Shown: positions 11,701 through 22,859 of the stretch, one piece after another | Position numbering within the stretch: the first letter of the stretch is position 1 | Layout: each line of letters begins with the position of its first letter | Assembly (NCBI GenBank): GCA_016801845.1 | Contig: CM028912.1 | Coordinates: forward strand, 24,282,186 to 24,346,185 | Origin: Polydactylus sextarius | Lineage: Eukaryota; Chordata; Actinopteri; Polynemidae | Reading direction: 5' to 3' | Length of the DNA stretch: 64,000 nt | Translations under genes and position numbers: made by a program | Notes under the pieces: generated by a model | Told to the model about the DNA's origin: nothing | The model's database searches: none | Seen by the model: only the letters and a program-made list of their open reading frames with translations

Positions 11701-14700
11701 AGTCATTGGGTAGAGGCTAAGAAAGTCCTCTGTTCGCTCATGCACCTCAAATGGATGGCCATAGAAAGTGGCTGTCTGGATGCCATCCTGTGCTCCAATG
11801 CTTGACACGTGCCATGTTGCAACCTCACCATTGCAGAAGCCCAAGAGTGGGCCGCTCTCAAAAACATAACCATTAATAGCTGTAAGGACATGAGTATTAG
11901 TCATGTGAGTAAGAGACAACTGAAGGTAATAAAGATCATGGTAAAACTTACTGTGCATGACATTGGAATTATAAAAGTCCAGGTCATCCTTTCTGACTTT
12001 GGTTCGATCACAATAGTGGCGGATGTTGTCATCCAGGTACCAACTTTTGTTTTCATCAAATACAGAAAACACTGCCTGCTGCTCTTTGTCTGCTTTCAGC
12101 TGCATAAACAACCAACATTTGTATTAATCCATTTATAGCATATAAATGCATATAGCTAAGCTTGTTGTTGAGGTTACTAAATAAAGGTGTTAGTGTAAAA
12201 TCTAAGTAAAATTTATGACCAAAGGATGGTGTGAGAGGACCACCAAAGTAATTTCACTTCTTCCTAAAAGCAAAAGGAATACCTACAACTGCAATTATGG
12301 CAATTAACTTAATAGTTGTTGAAACACTTCACATTTTACAAACCACAAATGACAACTTTATGGTACTACACAGGGAAAAACTGTCAGGATTCACCATCAT
12401 CACTGAGAATCAATCTGGAATAAAATGGTGGACCAAATGTGCTGCTTGTTTGCCTACCAGATGCTGACATGTTTACCTGCACATTCCTGGCATTGAGTGA
12501 CTGACTCTTGCAGATGAGGATTGGTCCTATGAGTCCTGAAGCGATATCACGCGGTGTGTCTACCGCACTGTGGTACACCCGTGTCAGACACCGGGAGTCT
12601 CCTTCCAAAGGTTCATCCTCTTCAACTACTGTCCACTTGTAGATGTGTGTTTCGCCTGGCTGAACAGCATGAGAATGGTTGCCTGACAACCGCATGGCAG
12701 TAGACCCATCAAATATATTGCAACGTAGACAATACTGTAGAACTTTTTTTATTTTTATATTGAGAGACTCACTACCTCCTTCTGGATAGTTAACACCCTC
12801 TTCTGACTTCTCTATCGTCAGTCCATGTGGATAGATGCTGTAAGGTCTGGATGCCATGTTCTTGAACACTATCTGTAAAAGGACAGGAGGATGTATGAAG
12901 GCACATGGTCCATAAACAATGGGTGAAGTGCTGACTTAAATTTAGTGCTCAGCTTTAATTTAAGTGCTCAGCTTTAATTTAACACACAAACATAGGACTG
13001 AGGTCACCTAATATTACATGGCGGTATTGCAAGACAGGACAGCACTAGTTGGTTAGAATGCTAACTTCAATAGAAGAAAAGGGAGTAATAATACTAGCTA
13101 TGGTGATATTAATAAAAGTGCTGCTGGCCGTGGTTCTCGGTCAGCTGGAAAAAAATTACTTATAGCACCTTTAAATGAACATGAATTAATGAATTTATTC
13201 TCATGAATCCTGAATTGAATACCTAAACATCATTCCTCACTGGACTTTAATCCATGACATTGGGTATGGGAGACTAATAAGAAGGCTAAAACCCTTGGGC
13301 ACTGGTTACATTTCTCTGTGAATTTGCTGGTTATTTTTACACTAGAACAAGCTTGACCCAGTGAACATGTAAGTTGACCTTTCTTTTCTGTGTCCTGATT
13401 TCCTTGTTTGTATGTTCTGTAGTGAAGTGTGGACACACCTTGATGATGTCTCTGATTTGTGCTCTGATCACTGGGCCCAAGATCCCATGTTCATTTTTCC
13501 TCTGCTCTCTCTCCAACCTCTCAGTGAAGGACGCATTGTTATACAGGGTGTAGACTGCCTTCTTGTACTTTTGACCTATGCGTGTTGGTGATTGTGTCAA
13601 GTACTGGAGCTTGAAGTCCCTGTAACAAAAAACTTATGGTATTTAATTTAATTCTGACACATAAATACAACTTTGACAAGACAAAAAACATGAAAACCAC
13701 AAATTTACCCTTGATATGCCCAGTCTATTTGGTAACAGAATACTAAGCAAGAAATTTTGGTTCACTTAAAAAGCTTTGAGAATAAATTATATTATTATGT
13801 CAGTACCTTAAATTGATATAAACATAAGAATGTTCAGCACTTATTGTGCTACAAAGTAATGTCAGAGTAGTGTGTATGTATAAATTAGTTTGAAATGTAT
13901 CAGTGGATGCAGCTTACTTATCAACGTATTGTGGGACATTAGGTGCATAGTCCCAGATTATTTCTTCAGCAGCTATGTAATATGTCCACTCCTTGCTTTG
14001 GCGTTTTTGAGCAAGAGACATCGTTCGGCGTGGTGCTTTGAAGGTATCACAATTCTTTACATCCACAAAACCATACATTCCAGCTGTAGTGGCAAAAATA
14101 GATATAGTTACACTGGTTAAAGTCTGGTGGTGGATGGTGGATCTAGAGAAACACTCACCCTCCATGTGCTTAATGTTGTGCGAGGAAAGCATCCAGCGAC
14201 CAGTGTGGTGAGCCACCATGCTGGTGGTGGCAGTGGCGCCACTGATCAGCCCCACTGAGGACACTTTGTGCCCATTATGCTGCAGCACCTGTCCATTCAT
14301 ATGAACTGAGAAGACTTCAGGCTTTGAACTCATGCCCACAAGGTGCAAGCTGACAGAGGCATATGCGCACATACTGATGTCTGCAGAGGGGAAAAAAATA
14401 GGATAAACTGTAAACAGGATAACAGTTTGATTTTTTTTGTCTGCACTGGAATAGGCTACATGGATACCTGTGAAATATCATTAATTATAGTCAAAGATAC
14501 AGTAGGTTTGGGCTGTGAAACCTACTACTGATTAATCAGAAGGGCATCAATGGTAAGACATTTTCTATGCTACAAAAATGCATTCTTTTGTAAGTCAAGT
14601 GAAATAAGCAGGCTGCAGATATTTTGCTGGGCCACTAAAAATTGCCCATGTCCTTGAAGTAGTTTTCAGTGTTTTATGGTGGCGCTACAGAATTGCTACT

Positions 14701-17112
14701 GTAGCACCATTTCCATCTAAAGCAACAACGCCAAACTTGCTGGTTAAATTTAGCAGAACAATTTGTGTGACAGTTTGATTGAGGGCCTGACCAGGCAGTG
14801 ATCCCTTTGCGTAGCCGTTGATGGTGTGTTTGATGTGGTTGTCTTGGGCATAGCTGCTAGGTTTGAACTTGCTTTCATTCTCATCAAAAACCCCAAAGAG
14901 GAACACATACTCGTGGTGAACCCCAATCTGCTGGCCAGACTCATCTAGACTGCCTGGAAAAGAGAAGAGAAGGATTACTGATAATTCCCCATTGTCACAG
15001 TCAAGAGTGAGGACCTGTTAAATTTCTCACCAGGTTTGCAGATGAGCAAAGTACCAATGAGGCCTGAGTTGTAGTCCTCCAAAACATTTTTGTGAGAGAT
15101 GTAGGTGTAGGTGAGGCAAGTGGGATCATCGGCCTGTGGAGCAACATCTGATGTCACCTCCCAGTGGTAAATATGTTCACCATTCTTTTGCACTATGTCA
15201 TCCTCTTTCTCTTTCTGAGATGTGTTGTCAAAGTAGTTGGCTCCTGCAAAGGAATTTAGAAAATACATTCAAATTTACATTAGGCCTAAGTCACAAAGTG
15301 ACAGTGCTTAGATTTGTTTATGTTTTTATTCATTTGTATAACTTTTCCTGACTTCCTGCCAGAGTTTGAATAGAAAGATTGTAAGTCACTTTAAAACCCC
15401 TGCATGTCAGTGGTTTTAAATCAATTAAATCCCTCTGCCATGCAGGGGGTTTTAAAGTGACTTGCATTTTTACTTGCCACAAATTATGAAAATTTGGTTT
15501 AGAATTTCCTGCAAGCTGCTCTTTTATTTGAAATCCTCTGCACTCTGGAGGTAAAACTTGAAATCTCAATTTCCCTAATTGACCATCTCACAAACATCTT
15601 GTCATTTCCCTCTATAAATAAGAGTATAGACAGTGATTTCTGATGGCTTTAGTAATGAGACCTATTGGACTTCAGCACTGTGTGATTTGATACTCTGGCT
15701 GTCCTGGTTAATATTTTAGAAAAAGACAAACAAAAGTTGTTTGTTGTGTTGTGTAATCAGACTGAGTAATATGACAAGCAAGTGCTGTGACCTCGACTGA
15801 GTAGCACTGTGTTAGTGGTATCTCTCAAAGCAGTCAGTCTGCTCTGCAGCTGTGTTTAACAGGAACCCACCCTCTGACTGTTTCCCATAACCGACCCCGT
15901 GTGGATGAATGCTATACGCTTCTTCAGCCATGTTGCGGAAAGTGACAACAATTGTCTCCCCCACCTCGGCCCTCAGCGTAGGCCCAAGCAGACCTGCAGA
16001 GACAAAAACAAAACAAAACAAAAAAACAGACCTACCAATATGTACATATATGTATGTTTTTGTGCATAATGACTCACTGGAAAAAATGAATTCACAGCAA
16101 TTCATGGTGACTCGCCATTACCATTATTTGATTGTTATAGACAAGAAAATATAATTTTATAACACTTGTCATGACCTCCATTATTCTACCATGTCTCATT
16201 TTTACATCTCTTTTCTCCTTCTTTGTGCATTATTTTTATTTACACACATAGTACATAGACAGGGACGCTGCCAGGGGGGTGGGCCTTCCATGGGGCCCAG
16301 AATTCCTGGCAGTGCCCCTGATAAAACATACTTTCTAAGTGACCCAAACATTTCAATTTCCTTAGCACCAAAATACATGGTTCAAGAAATCTGCAAAGTA
16401 CATATCAATTCCTTTTCTGGGAAATTACAAACATTTAATTCAATTTCATTAGTGAATTTGAAGACACTAGGGGAAAGAGTTTTTTTTTCCACAATTAGAG
16501 CAAGACAATTTTCATGTTTACCCAACCAGGAGGGATGAGTCTTAGCCTGCCTGAAGTTTTCCTCATATTCCCGAAAGACCACTTTTTTATAAGTGGGTCC
16601 TGATCTGCAGAGTGGTGGAAAAATGCAAAATGTGAATCATCACAGAAGAAAAACATTATGTATCTATGTCACCAAAGCACAGAAGTTACAGCAACACTGA
16701 TAATGTCATATCTGTAACAGGCTGACAAAAAATTAAACAAGGACAGACTGGACTTTTGTTATTAGGTACAACTAATTTTATCAACAGAGCTTTACAACAG
16801 AGGCTTGAGACTTCAACTGAATCATAGTGAAACAAAAATACTATGTAAAATAATACAAATATTTAAAATATCAACATAAAAGTTCCCAATGGATACAAAA
16901 TTGTCTTTAAAATTAATTTATCATTTAATATCACCAACTCTTTAGTGTGCATTGTCCTACCCATTATTAGAATAGTTCCAGTCTATCTCAACAGCGGCAA
17001 TGTAATAGTGTCTCTCACGGGGTCGATGCTGGTTTGCTTTGATACGGACCACAGTCAGAAGAACCAGGATGGGTAGGAGACACCACATTCCGCCACAGGC
17101 ACAGAGCCTCAT
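1921..17112 (-). CDS. f5: Coagulation factor V, partial (exons 1-22; C2 domain off-window)
   Basis: Factor V is the secreted plasma cofactor of factor Xa in the prothrombinase complex. I joined 22 exons with consistent phases: 16961-17112, 16522-16604, 15871-15993, 15031-15243, 14792-14953, 14159-14380, 13918-14083, 13439-13619, 12776-12872, 12477-12682, 11952-12099, 11667-11879, 8363-10409, 8099-8267, 5306-5542, 4957-5173, 3148-3327, 2826-2942, 2657-2728, 2413-2498, 2164-2319 and 1921-2065. All use GT-AG sites. The sum is 5392 nt, about 1797 codons. The start ATG at 17110-17112 opens a hydrophobic signal peptide (core about residues 10-22) followed by the A1 start [14 protein letters not shown]. 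Domain order is A1-A2-B-A3-C1. Human F5 has 25 exons with B in exon 13; the match here leaves three C2 exons beyond the window edge. Factor VIII is less likely, because the end of A2, the Arg709-type cleavage site and the end of the B domain all match factor V. The ancestral 25-exon architecture is inferred. Confidence 0.95.
2826..8267 (-). CDS. f5: f5 exons 14-18: A3 domain
   Basis: These exons encode about residues 1338-1645, the third cupredoxin-like domain, which begins the light chain after activation. Blocks that match the family are [101 protein letters not shown] and [20 protein letters not shown]. Exon 16 has a Lys/Arg-rich stretch ([11 protein letters not shown]) just after the conserved Trp-Tyr-Tyr. 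Introns 14 and 16 are the long ones and are full of transposon relics. Intron 13 is only 95 bp. Confidence 0.93.
4260..4900 (+). mobile_element. Tc1-like transposase relic in f5 intron 16
   Basis: The frame at 4323-4505 reads [20 protein letters not shown] and then KVLWTDESD, the segment around the second catalytic Asp of Tc1 transposases. Downstream fragments in shifted frames (GPFRV-like at about 4580) continue the same protein. The tail, with ATAATTATGCACACC at about 4711, resembles a fish Tc1 end. Stops and frame changes make it dead. Confidence 0.65.
6040..6850 (+). mobile_element. Tc1/mariner transposase relic in f5 intron 14
   Basis: Broken frames give, in order, SVMVWG-like residues, [25 protein letters not shown] and [18 protein letters not shown] with one stop in place of Trp, then [18 protein letters not shown]. 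These are the C-terminal DDE half of a Tc1-like transposase, including the DPKH and DLNPIE motifs. It lies opposite in strand to f5 and is inactivated by stops. Confidence 0.75.
7125..7610. repeat. Fold-back element with 79-bp inverted arms (f5 intron 14)
   Basis: Arm 7165-7243 and arm 7480-7558 are reverse complements over about 79 bp with roughly a dozen mismatches; both contain GATCACTGATAGACATG or its complement. The centre of about 236 bp has no long open frame. It fits a non-autonomous DNA transposon or fold-back element; I cannot assign a superfamily. Confidence 0.75.
8363..10409 (-). CDS. f5: f5 exon 13: end of A2 and the whole B domain
   Basis: A single 2047-bp exon encodes about residues 656-1338, the position of the giant B-domain exon in human F5. 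It opens with the end of A2 ([10 protein letters not shown], then [11 protein letters not shown]) and an acidic, Tyr-rich linker. A thrombin-type site follows, LAQELGLR741-SLKNQSL, matching human Arg709. The middle, about residues 745-1165, is Ser/Thr/Asn-rich with roughly 30 N-glycosylation sequons and several NLTV-type motifs; the tandem nonapeptides known from human factor V are absent. Next come a Lys/Arg-rich segment (about 1182-1213), a second thrombin-type site (SPR1221-GFNPG, human Arg1018) and an acidic Tyr-rich segment (about 1261-1292). The third site carries Lys1312 where human has Arg1545. The exon ends with the A3 start [18 protein letters not shown]. The B domain is about 570 residues, against 836 in human. 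Confidence 0.95.
10447..10528. repeat. (CATC)n microsatellite
   Basis: About 20 copies of a CATC tetranucleotide lie in f5 intron 12, just upstream of the exon 13 acceptor in the gene's orientation. The open frames that read repeated His-Pro-Ser-Ile here are translation artefacts. Confidence 0.95.
10745..11590. mobile_element. Short inverted-repeat element, copy A (f5 intron 12)
   Basis: The ends carry GATTTGGGATC-like and GATCCAAATCTC-like sequences in opposite orientation. Several blocks recur in reverse complement in copy B at 42090-43370: the CACCATTCAAACATCTTACA block, the CTCCCTAAAATCACTCA block and the CCATAAGAAAATA block. An A-rich tract and an unrelated GC-richer stretch (about 11255-11420) appear inserted inside. 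No transposase is visible, so it looks non-autonomous. Confidence 0.65.
11667..13619 (-). CDS. f5: f5 exons 8-12: A2 domain
   Basis: These exons encode about residues 374-655, the bulk of the second cupredoxin-like domain of the heavy chain. Conserved blocks are [73 protein letters not shown] and [15 protein letters not shown]. Exon 10 ends in SLNARNVQ at a phase-0 donor, the same position as the human exon 10 donor. The Arg matching human Arg506, an activated protein C site and the site of the Leiden variant, is kept as Arg532, with Asn instead of Gly after it. Intron 9 (12683-12775) is only 93 bp, a multiple of three, and open in frame, so its retention would insert 31 residues. Confidence 0.94.
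13918..17112 (-). CDS. f5: f5 exons 1-7: signal peptide, A1 domain and start of A2
   Basis: These seven exons encode about residues 1-374: the signal peptide, the cupredoxin-like A1 domain and the first strand of A2 ([17 protein letters not shown]). A1 hallmarks are [43 protein letters not shown] and [12 protein letters not shown]. In the A1-A2 linker the position matching human Arg306, a cleavage site of activated protein C, is Ala335 in an ungapped alignment between the conserved Cys and Trp. Two arginines follow at 337-338 (APRRT), so a shifted site is possible. Intron 3 contains a strong 24-bp inverted repeat. The (CA)n tract at 17212-17263 lies about 100 bp upstream of the start codon. 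Confidence 0.93.
15383..15463. repeat. 24-bp hairpin in f5 intron 3
   Basis: AAGTCACTTTAAAACCCC plus TGCATG at 15383-15406 pairs with its reverse complement at 15439-15463, with one extra C, across a loop of about 32 bases. It lies between f5 exons 3 and 4. Confidence 0.85.
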
Positions 17113-17210
17113 GTCTGCAATAAGTCCTCCTTCAGATGAGACCGGTCTGCTCTGTGAGCCTGGAAGCTGTGATCTGACAGAGAAGTTGGCTCAGTGCTTT
17201 ATCTGTAACT

Positions 17211-17211
<1 letters not shown>

Positions 17212-17263
<52 letters not shown>
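17212..17263. repeat. (CA)n microsatellite near the f5 start
   Basis: About 26 CA units lie 100-150 bp upstream of the f5 start codon, in the 5' UTR or proximal promoter. Confidence 0.95.
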
Positions 17264-17265
<2 letters not shown>

Positions 17266-17659
17266 TTAAACACCATGTCCTGGGACATTGAACTGTTTGT
17301 CTGCATGCTTTTTTTCCTCCTGGAATCGAAACTTTGTATTTGCTGTGAATCATTGGAGGGGTGTACTCACTGCTGAAAGTGATGAGGAGTTTAGAAAATG
17401 ACTTCACTGGCCTCAAAATATGCTAGGACCATACCCTATTGAAAGAAAAAATAATAATCATACAATAAGTGCAAAACATTACTCTAGGTGGGGATAACAC
17501 CCATCCCAACTGTTTTTGTCTACTCTTTTTGATTTTATGATGCATATTACAGACATTAATAACAGGTATGTATGAATAATCCTAAGTAGCATCATGGTTT
17601 TGTAAAATGAATGAATCAGACACAATTGATAATACACAAAAAAATTATGGAGAAGCAAA

Positions 17660-18145
17660 TGTTGAGTTATGTGGTAGCTGGGAGTCACTGATTTCTACTG
17701 TGTGGGACAAGCTGTGGATGTCAGACTTCACACCTTTTAGATCGCTTTATTGCTTTGGAAGTAGATGCAGGTGCTATGGAAGACCTCCTGCTTGGTACCG
17801 GTACTTAAGAAGGCCATCCCATCTGGCCCTAATGACTTCAGAACAGTGGCACTTACATCACATGTCATGAAGCTTTTGGAGAAACTGGTTCTAGCCCATA
17901 TCAGACCATAGACGGCACCACCACAGATGTTCTCACCTTTGGTCTGTGATACTATGAGAATCATCTTTCAATCATTTTTCCCATTCTTTCAACACCATCC
18001 AATCACTTGTGTGATGTGAAAAGCTGCTCAGGATGGGTGTCATTGTCTCCTGGATCTCTGACCATGTGGTGGGATGTATTAAGGATGGACATGAGTCAGA
18101 GTACAGAGACTTGGTGGCAGCTTTGTGGAGTGGAGCAGTGGAAAT
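17660..18145 (+). mobile_element. Rex1-like LINE reverse transcriptase relic
   Basis: Frames between 17796 and 17910 read PNDFRTVALTSHVMKLLEKL followed by VLAHIRP, a reverse-transcriptase motif of fish non-LTR elements. At 18020-18130 there are MGVIVSWISDHVVG-like and EYRDLVAALWSGAVE-like pieces. The same pieces recur at 58840-59200 in a longer relic. Internal sections are deleted. Confidence 0.7.
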
Positions 18146-18149
18146 AATT

Positions 18150-18720
18150 TGTCAAAGCACAAGGAAGCATGTTTTCTTCCAGCATAACCTTGTACTTGGC
18201 TTGATACATGCTTCCTTCACAAAGACAAATCTGCCTGATTCGGGCCTTGATGTAGTACCCCCAGATCATCACCAAATTTCACAGTGGGTGTGAGACACTC
18301 TGGCTTTGGCCTTTCCAGGTTGTCCGTCTAAGATGACGAGGTGTTTGGACAAAGCTGAAAATTTGTCTCATCAGAGAAGATGACCTTACTCCAGTCAGCC
18401 CTGCCCCTAGGAGCCTGTTTAGAACTGTTCTCAGTGTGCACTTCACCCCAGCTGCCATTTCCCATCCTTTTTGTAGGTCACTTCTTGCCATGCGGTTGTT
18501 GAGTGACATTTGATTGAGTTGGTGGTCATCCTGCTCAGTGGAAAGTCGTTTTCAACCTCTGCCCATCTGTTGCAGGGTTGTCCCCAATGTCTGCTGGTTG
18601 ACCATGATCTTATGAACCATTGTTATAGAAATTTTGACAGTCACTGTTTCCCTCTGCCAGTAAAGCCAGGATTGAAGCTTTCTTTTCCTCACCCAAAAAT
18701 GTTCTTTTCAAATACTTTAG
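18150..18720 (-). mobile_element. Tc1-like transposase relic
   Basis: On the minus strand the region around 18240-18390 reads DWSKVIFSDETNFQLCPNTS, then ECLTPTVKFG and DLGVLHQG. These are diverged Tc1 transposase segments around the second catalytic Asp. Frameshifts and stops are present. It directly abuts the Rex1-like relic. Confidence 0.7.
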
Positions 18721-19021
18721 TTAGTAATTAGTAGTTATTTTTTGATTCTAATTACTTACTACTTACTAGCATGTTTTTACCATCCAGCTGGCCCTATTGC
18801 AAGAGGATAGTGATGACCACGGGAGTGTTTTTTGTACTTTTCCTTGTTAAACAAGATTTGGTTCAGGTTCACCTAATCATTACCTTATTAAGTAGAATGT
18901 GCTTGTGTTGGAATGCAACAGACACTAGAAATAGAATGGCTGTCATACAGATGCTGATTTCAGAAAACGATTGCAGTGGTCTCTTAATTTTTTCCAGAGC
19001 TGTATGTGTTCTTCACCCTCT

Positions 19022-19390
19022 CTGATGGTGAAGAACTCCCAGTCCACTGCATTGAACACAACAACATAATTTTAAATCACACGGGACTATTTAGTGTAGA
19101 CCAATACTGTCACAAGCCACCAAGGGACCACTGTAAAACATGTGAGTCATCTGTGTGTGAGGACATCCTGGAAGCGTATGAAGGTTTGTGTGACTGTGCT
19201 CAGCTCGTATACAGTGGAGCTGATGCTGTATGTATGCTGTATGGGCTCATCCCATGATCTGAAACCTTCTGACTGCCATCAATCTGAAATGTCTCGCAGT
19301 CAGTTGCTCCCACTGTCTGCAGAGAGAAAGAGGATTCAAGGTATTCAGATATGATAGCCAATGAAATAATGTCCCTGGCAGGATCACTAA
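19022..19390 (-). pseudogene. Broken copy of tspear exons 12-13 and intron 12
   Basis: This segment matches the genuine gene at about 28380-28787 almost throughout: the start of exon 13, all of intron 12 (with a deletion of about 45 bp), exon 12 and the flank of intron 11. Shared phrases include GGTGAAGAACTCCCAGTCCA and CAGTCAGTTGCTCCCACTGT. The exon 12 copy has a short duplication (GTATGTATGCTG near 19230) and lacks about 29 bases that are present in the real exon, so it cannot encode the repeat. It is followed by (CTGT/CTAT)n. Confidence 0.9.
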
Positions 19391-19394
19391 AGTT

Positions 19395-19446
19395 TGTCTA
19401 TCTGTCTGTCCGCCTGTCCAACCGTCCATCTATCTATCTATCTTTA
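19395..19446. repeat. (CTGT)n/(CTAT)n microsatellite
   Basis: Imperfect tetranucleotide repeats immediately follow the tspear pseudo-exon segment. Confidence 0.85.
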
Positions 19447-22394
19447 TAATGGTCTAGGCTTGAAACTATTTTCAATTTGATTTTTTTTGCTCTACACTAT
19501 AGCACGAACTTCAGCCAGCCAACTGAGGTGGGCTGCATAGCTGCATAAAAGAAAAAATATGAACCATCAAAATATAACAATGACATTAACATTATAATTA
19601 TTATTGCTGTTGTTGTTGTTCTGCCTTAGGATTTATTGAGTTAATTAAAAGATGATGTTAGGTTGTTACTGTTTGCTGTACATGGATGGAGTTCATGAGT
19701 AATAATATTTGTAAATAGAAATATAATAATAACCAGGGAACCAGGGAAATGACCAGCATTTATTTAAAAAGCGACTTTACATTTGTTACACAAGGCATCA
19801 CTGCTGCCATAGAAACCAATTTTCTGTTCATCATTTCCAGGTGTCTTGTGTGTTTTCTCATGCCTATGACAGCAACATCTGTAAGTCTTTATGTTGTTTT
19901 TTCATGTTGATTAACTGACATTGGCTTACATGTGTTGTCTGTGAATATTTTTGTTTCATTGGTTTGTCTACTGGTATTTTGATCATAAGTTCCTTGTTAT
20001 CCAAATAGATCACTTGGATCACAAACTGCTGGTTTACTTGTGCATCTGCTTTGTGCCCACTCCCCTCACCCCTCTACCTCCCGCTGCAGGTAAAGGCCTG
20101 ACTAACCCCAGGACAGAGGGAGATGGCAGAAGAGAGTACAAACCAAATTTGGAAAATAAACAACAAAAAACAAAACACAAAAGCAGAAACCCTTCCTGTT
20201 CTGTTTTACACACAGCTACTTAATTTATAGATTATTTATTATATTTTATATAAGATGAAAAGAAATGAGGACAAGACACATAACAGCCTTTGCAAGGTTA
20301 ATATACACAGTGTAAATGTCTCGTTCATATTTTAACCCAGACATTACTATGTTTTTTTTTAGTTTGTGGAGATCTGAGGATCTGAACATATATGAGGATT
20401 TAAAAGTATATAGCAATATTTCTGAGATCAATTTAATAATATACAAACAAACATAAAAGTCAAAAATGTCCATTTAAAATTGTGCTTGCATTCAGTTTGA
20501 CTGTTGCTGTAGTTACTTGTAATGCATGTCAGCTCTGCTGTCTTAAACTACACACACAAATCTCATTTTTAAAAATAATGTTAATCTTTAACCAGAAGCA
20601 GTTGACCTGTCGATGGCAAATAAACAAACAAAGCTTTTAGAAAGCATTTCTTTGATTTTTTTTTTTTTTTATTTCACATTATGTCAATATTTCCTGCTTT
20701 TTTTTCTGATTATGTCTCATGAAACAGCAGATCAGCTTATCATTTATCATAATAGAATTATTTGAATTAAATGTATTATTTGTTTTCCACATTCACACAT
20801 CAATTAATTTCTGAGGGGAAAACATTCAAAGCATTAAAAAAGTCTGCTCTTATTTAGAAATCAATTCATATCAGTGAAAAAGCTGAGCTTTGAGTAAAGT
20901 AAGTTATTGTCATAGTTTTTTTTTATTTTTTTTATTAATTGACCTGTGAATTTATCAATTGGAGAGATCCAGAGAGTCACACAATGTTATAGCTTAATAT
21001 CCGAGTGTCCCCATCCAGTTGGACTGTAACTGCTTATTAGACAGCAAGTCAACCTCCTAGAAAAACTGAGCCAAATGACAAAGGCAAAGCATTAAAGGCC
21101 TAATGTAAATTTTTCTTGCTGTCTATTAACAAAAATCATTTTTTTCATTCACAACTAGGATCTTATTAATTAGTAACTACCTCCAACAAGTTGAAATGTT
21201 CTGGTAGGTTTTGAATTTTACAGGTGCTGACAGGGACAACACTAGGTAAATATGGCTTCCCTGTTGTGTGTTTACGTTGAGTGGCAGCGCAACTAACCAC
21301 CCACCAGAGATAGACACAGACTATGAGACAGCTCTGTGAGAAACGATCTATATATTTAGATATCTGTGCATCTACATATACTGTATGTAAAGTAAAAAAA
21401 CAAAAAACATGTCCTGAGAGCTAGATATCTCACACACGTCCACCACAGGCTCACTCTGCTCGGACAGCAGCAGGCTAGTGGCTGCGATGCAGCGCCAGAC
21501 TTCACAGTAGTGAAAAAAAAAAAACTTTTATCACTGTAGTGTATCGGTCTGGGCTTCTGATATATTTTCGTGACATATTACCTCTCTGTCCACTGGTGTG
21601 AGTGTGTTCATCTGTATGTGTGAAAGTCTTTCTCTGTGAGTGTGTGTTCATTGATGCTGAACTCCGCCATGAGAGACACAGAGAGCAGAGGGGAAATGCT
21701 GTAAATCAGATAAATAACATGGTATAACATGGGTATATTAAGCATGAATTAAATGATTTTACTGACTTAAAATTACCATTACTGTTAACTGTGTTAGCCC
21801 ATCTATGGTGTTTTCCACTATGCGTTAGTATCAAGATAGTGGACTACTAGACTAATAATGTTTGTATTAGTGAAAAACAAGTGAGAGAGTGACAGAGAGA
21901 GATAGAGGTTTGGTAGGAAACACTAAGTAAATATTAGAGTTGTTTTCCACAAATAGAAGGACAACATCTTGTTGATACATCCCAGCCACTGTAGAAGGAA
22001 ATGTGCACACAGGTTAAAGAATACTATTCAGTTGGTTGCAGTATATGACCTCACCACTAGATGGAGGTAAAAAACTTATGGTTTTATGTCACTGAATAGA
22101 ATTCAGCTGTGTCATTTGGAACTTACAATGATGAGCACAACACTATGACCGTTCAAGAGCAAAAGAGAATAATATGGATTAACAATTAACACAGGAGCTG
22201 TGTGAAGGTGGTGCTCATAGTCCAGCTGGATATGGAGCAAATGTGTAGGTGTAAAGAGAGATCTTTGACCACAAACTGTAGACAGGTGGATGTCCGGAGG
22301 TGAATATGCCTTCAACTTCAGAGACCTTCAGAGGTCTGCAGTCCACATATAGCTCAATATATTCAGTTTTTCCTTAATTTTTTCCACATTGACA
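19447..22394. other. Intergenic stretch, no gene seen
   Basis: AT-rich DNA. A short piece at about 19985-20030 (GATCACAAACTGCTGGTTTAC) matches part of the L2-like LINE at 55600. Around 21230-21330 lies unassigned repeat-like text. No frame on either strand shows a recognisable domain. Confidence 0.5.
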
Positions 22395-22859
22395 GGCAGT
22401 ATTGGGTGTAACATGTTACAAAAGTAACGCTATTACAGTAATGGATTGCTTCTTGCTGTAACGCGGTAATGAAAAGTGTTACAAATAAAAGACAGAGAGA
22501 AGCTCATGGTGGTATGGTAAGTTTTTGTTGTTGTTGTTTTTCCAAAAAAATAAAATTTTTTGCTTTCAAAGTAAATTTTCTGAATCTCAGCTACAATGAG
22601 TCAAATGCCTTGGGGTAAATTACACCAGTGGTTTAACCCTGCAATGAGACTCAAGTTAATTTAAGCCTAAAAAGTCTAAAATGGTATTTCAGTGGAGTAT
22701 TAATGGTGGGTTTCACCATTCTATATTGTAAAGTGCCATGAGATAAATATTTTTATGATTCGACGATATAGATATAAAATTGATTTGACTTGACTATTAC
22801 ATGACTGATTGTGTTCCTAATACAAGAAAATTATATATGTATTGTTTTAACAACTACTT

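Noticed and set aside
12477..12500. Loss of the Arg506 protein C site in factor V
   Set aside because: A first alignment put a non-Arg residue there, but the exon 10 end SLNARNVQ aligns with human SLDRRGIQ without gaps, so the Arg is conserved (Arg532).
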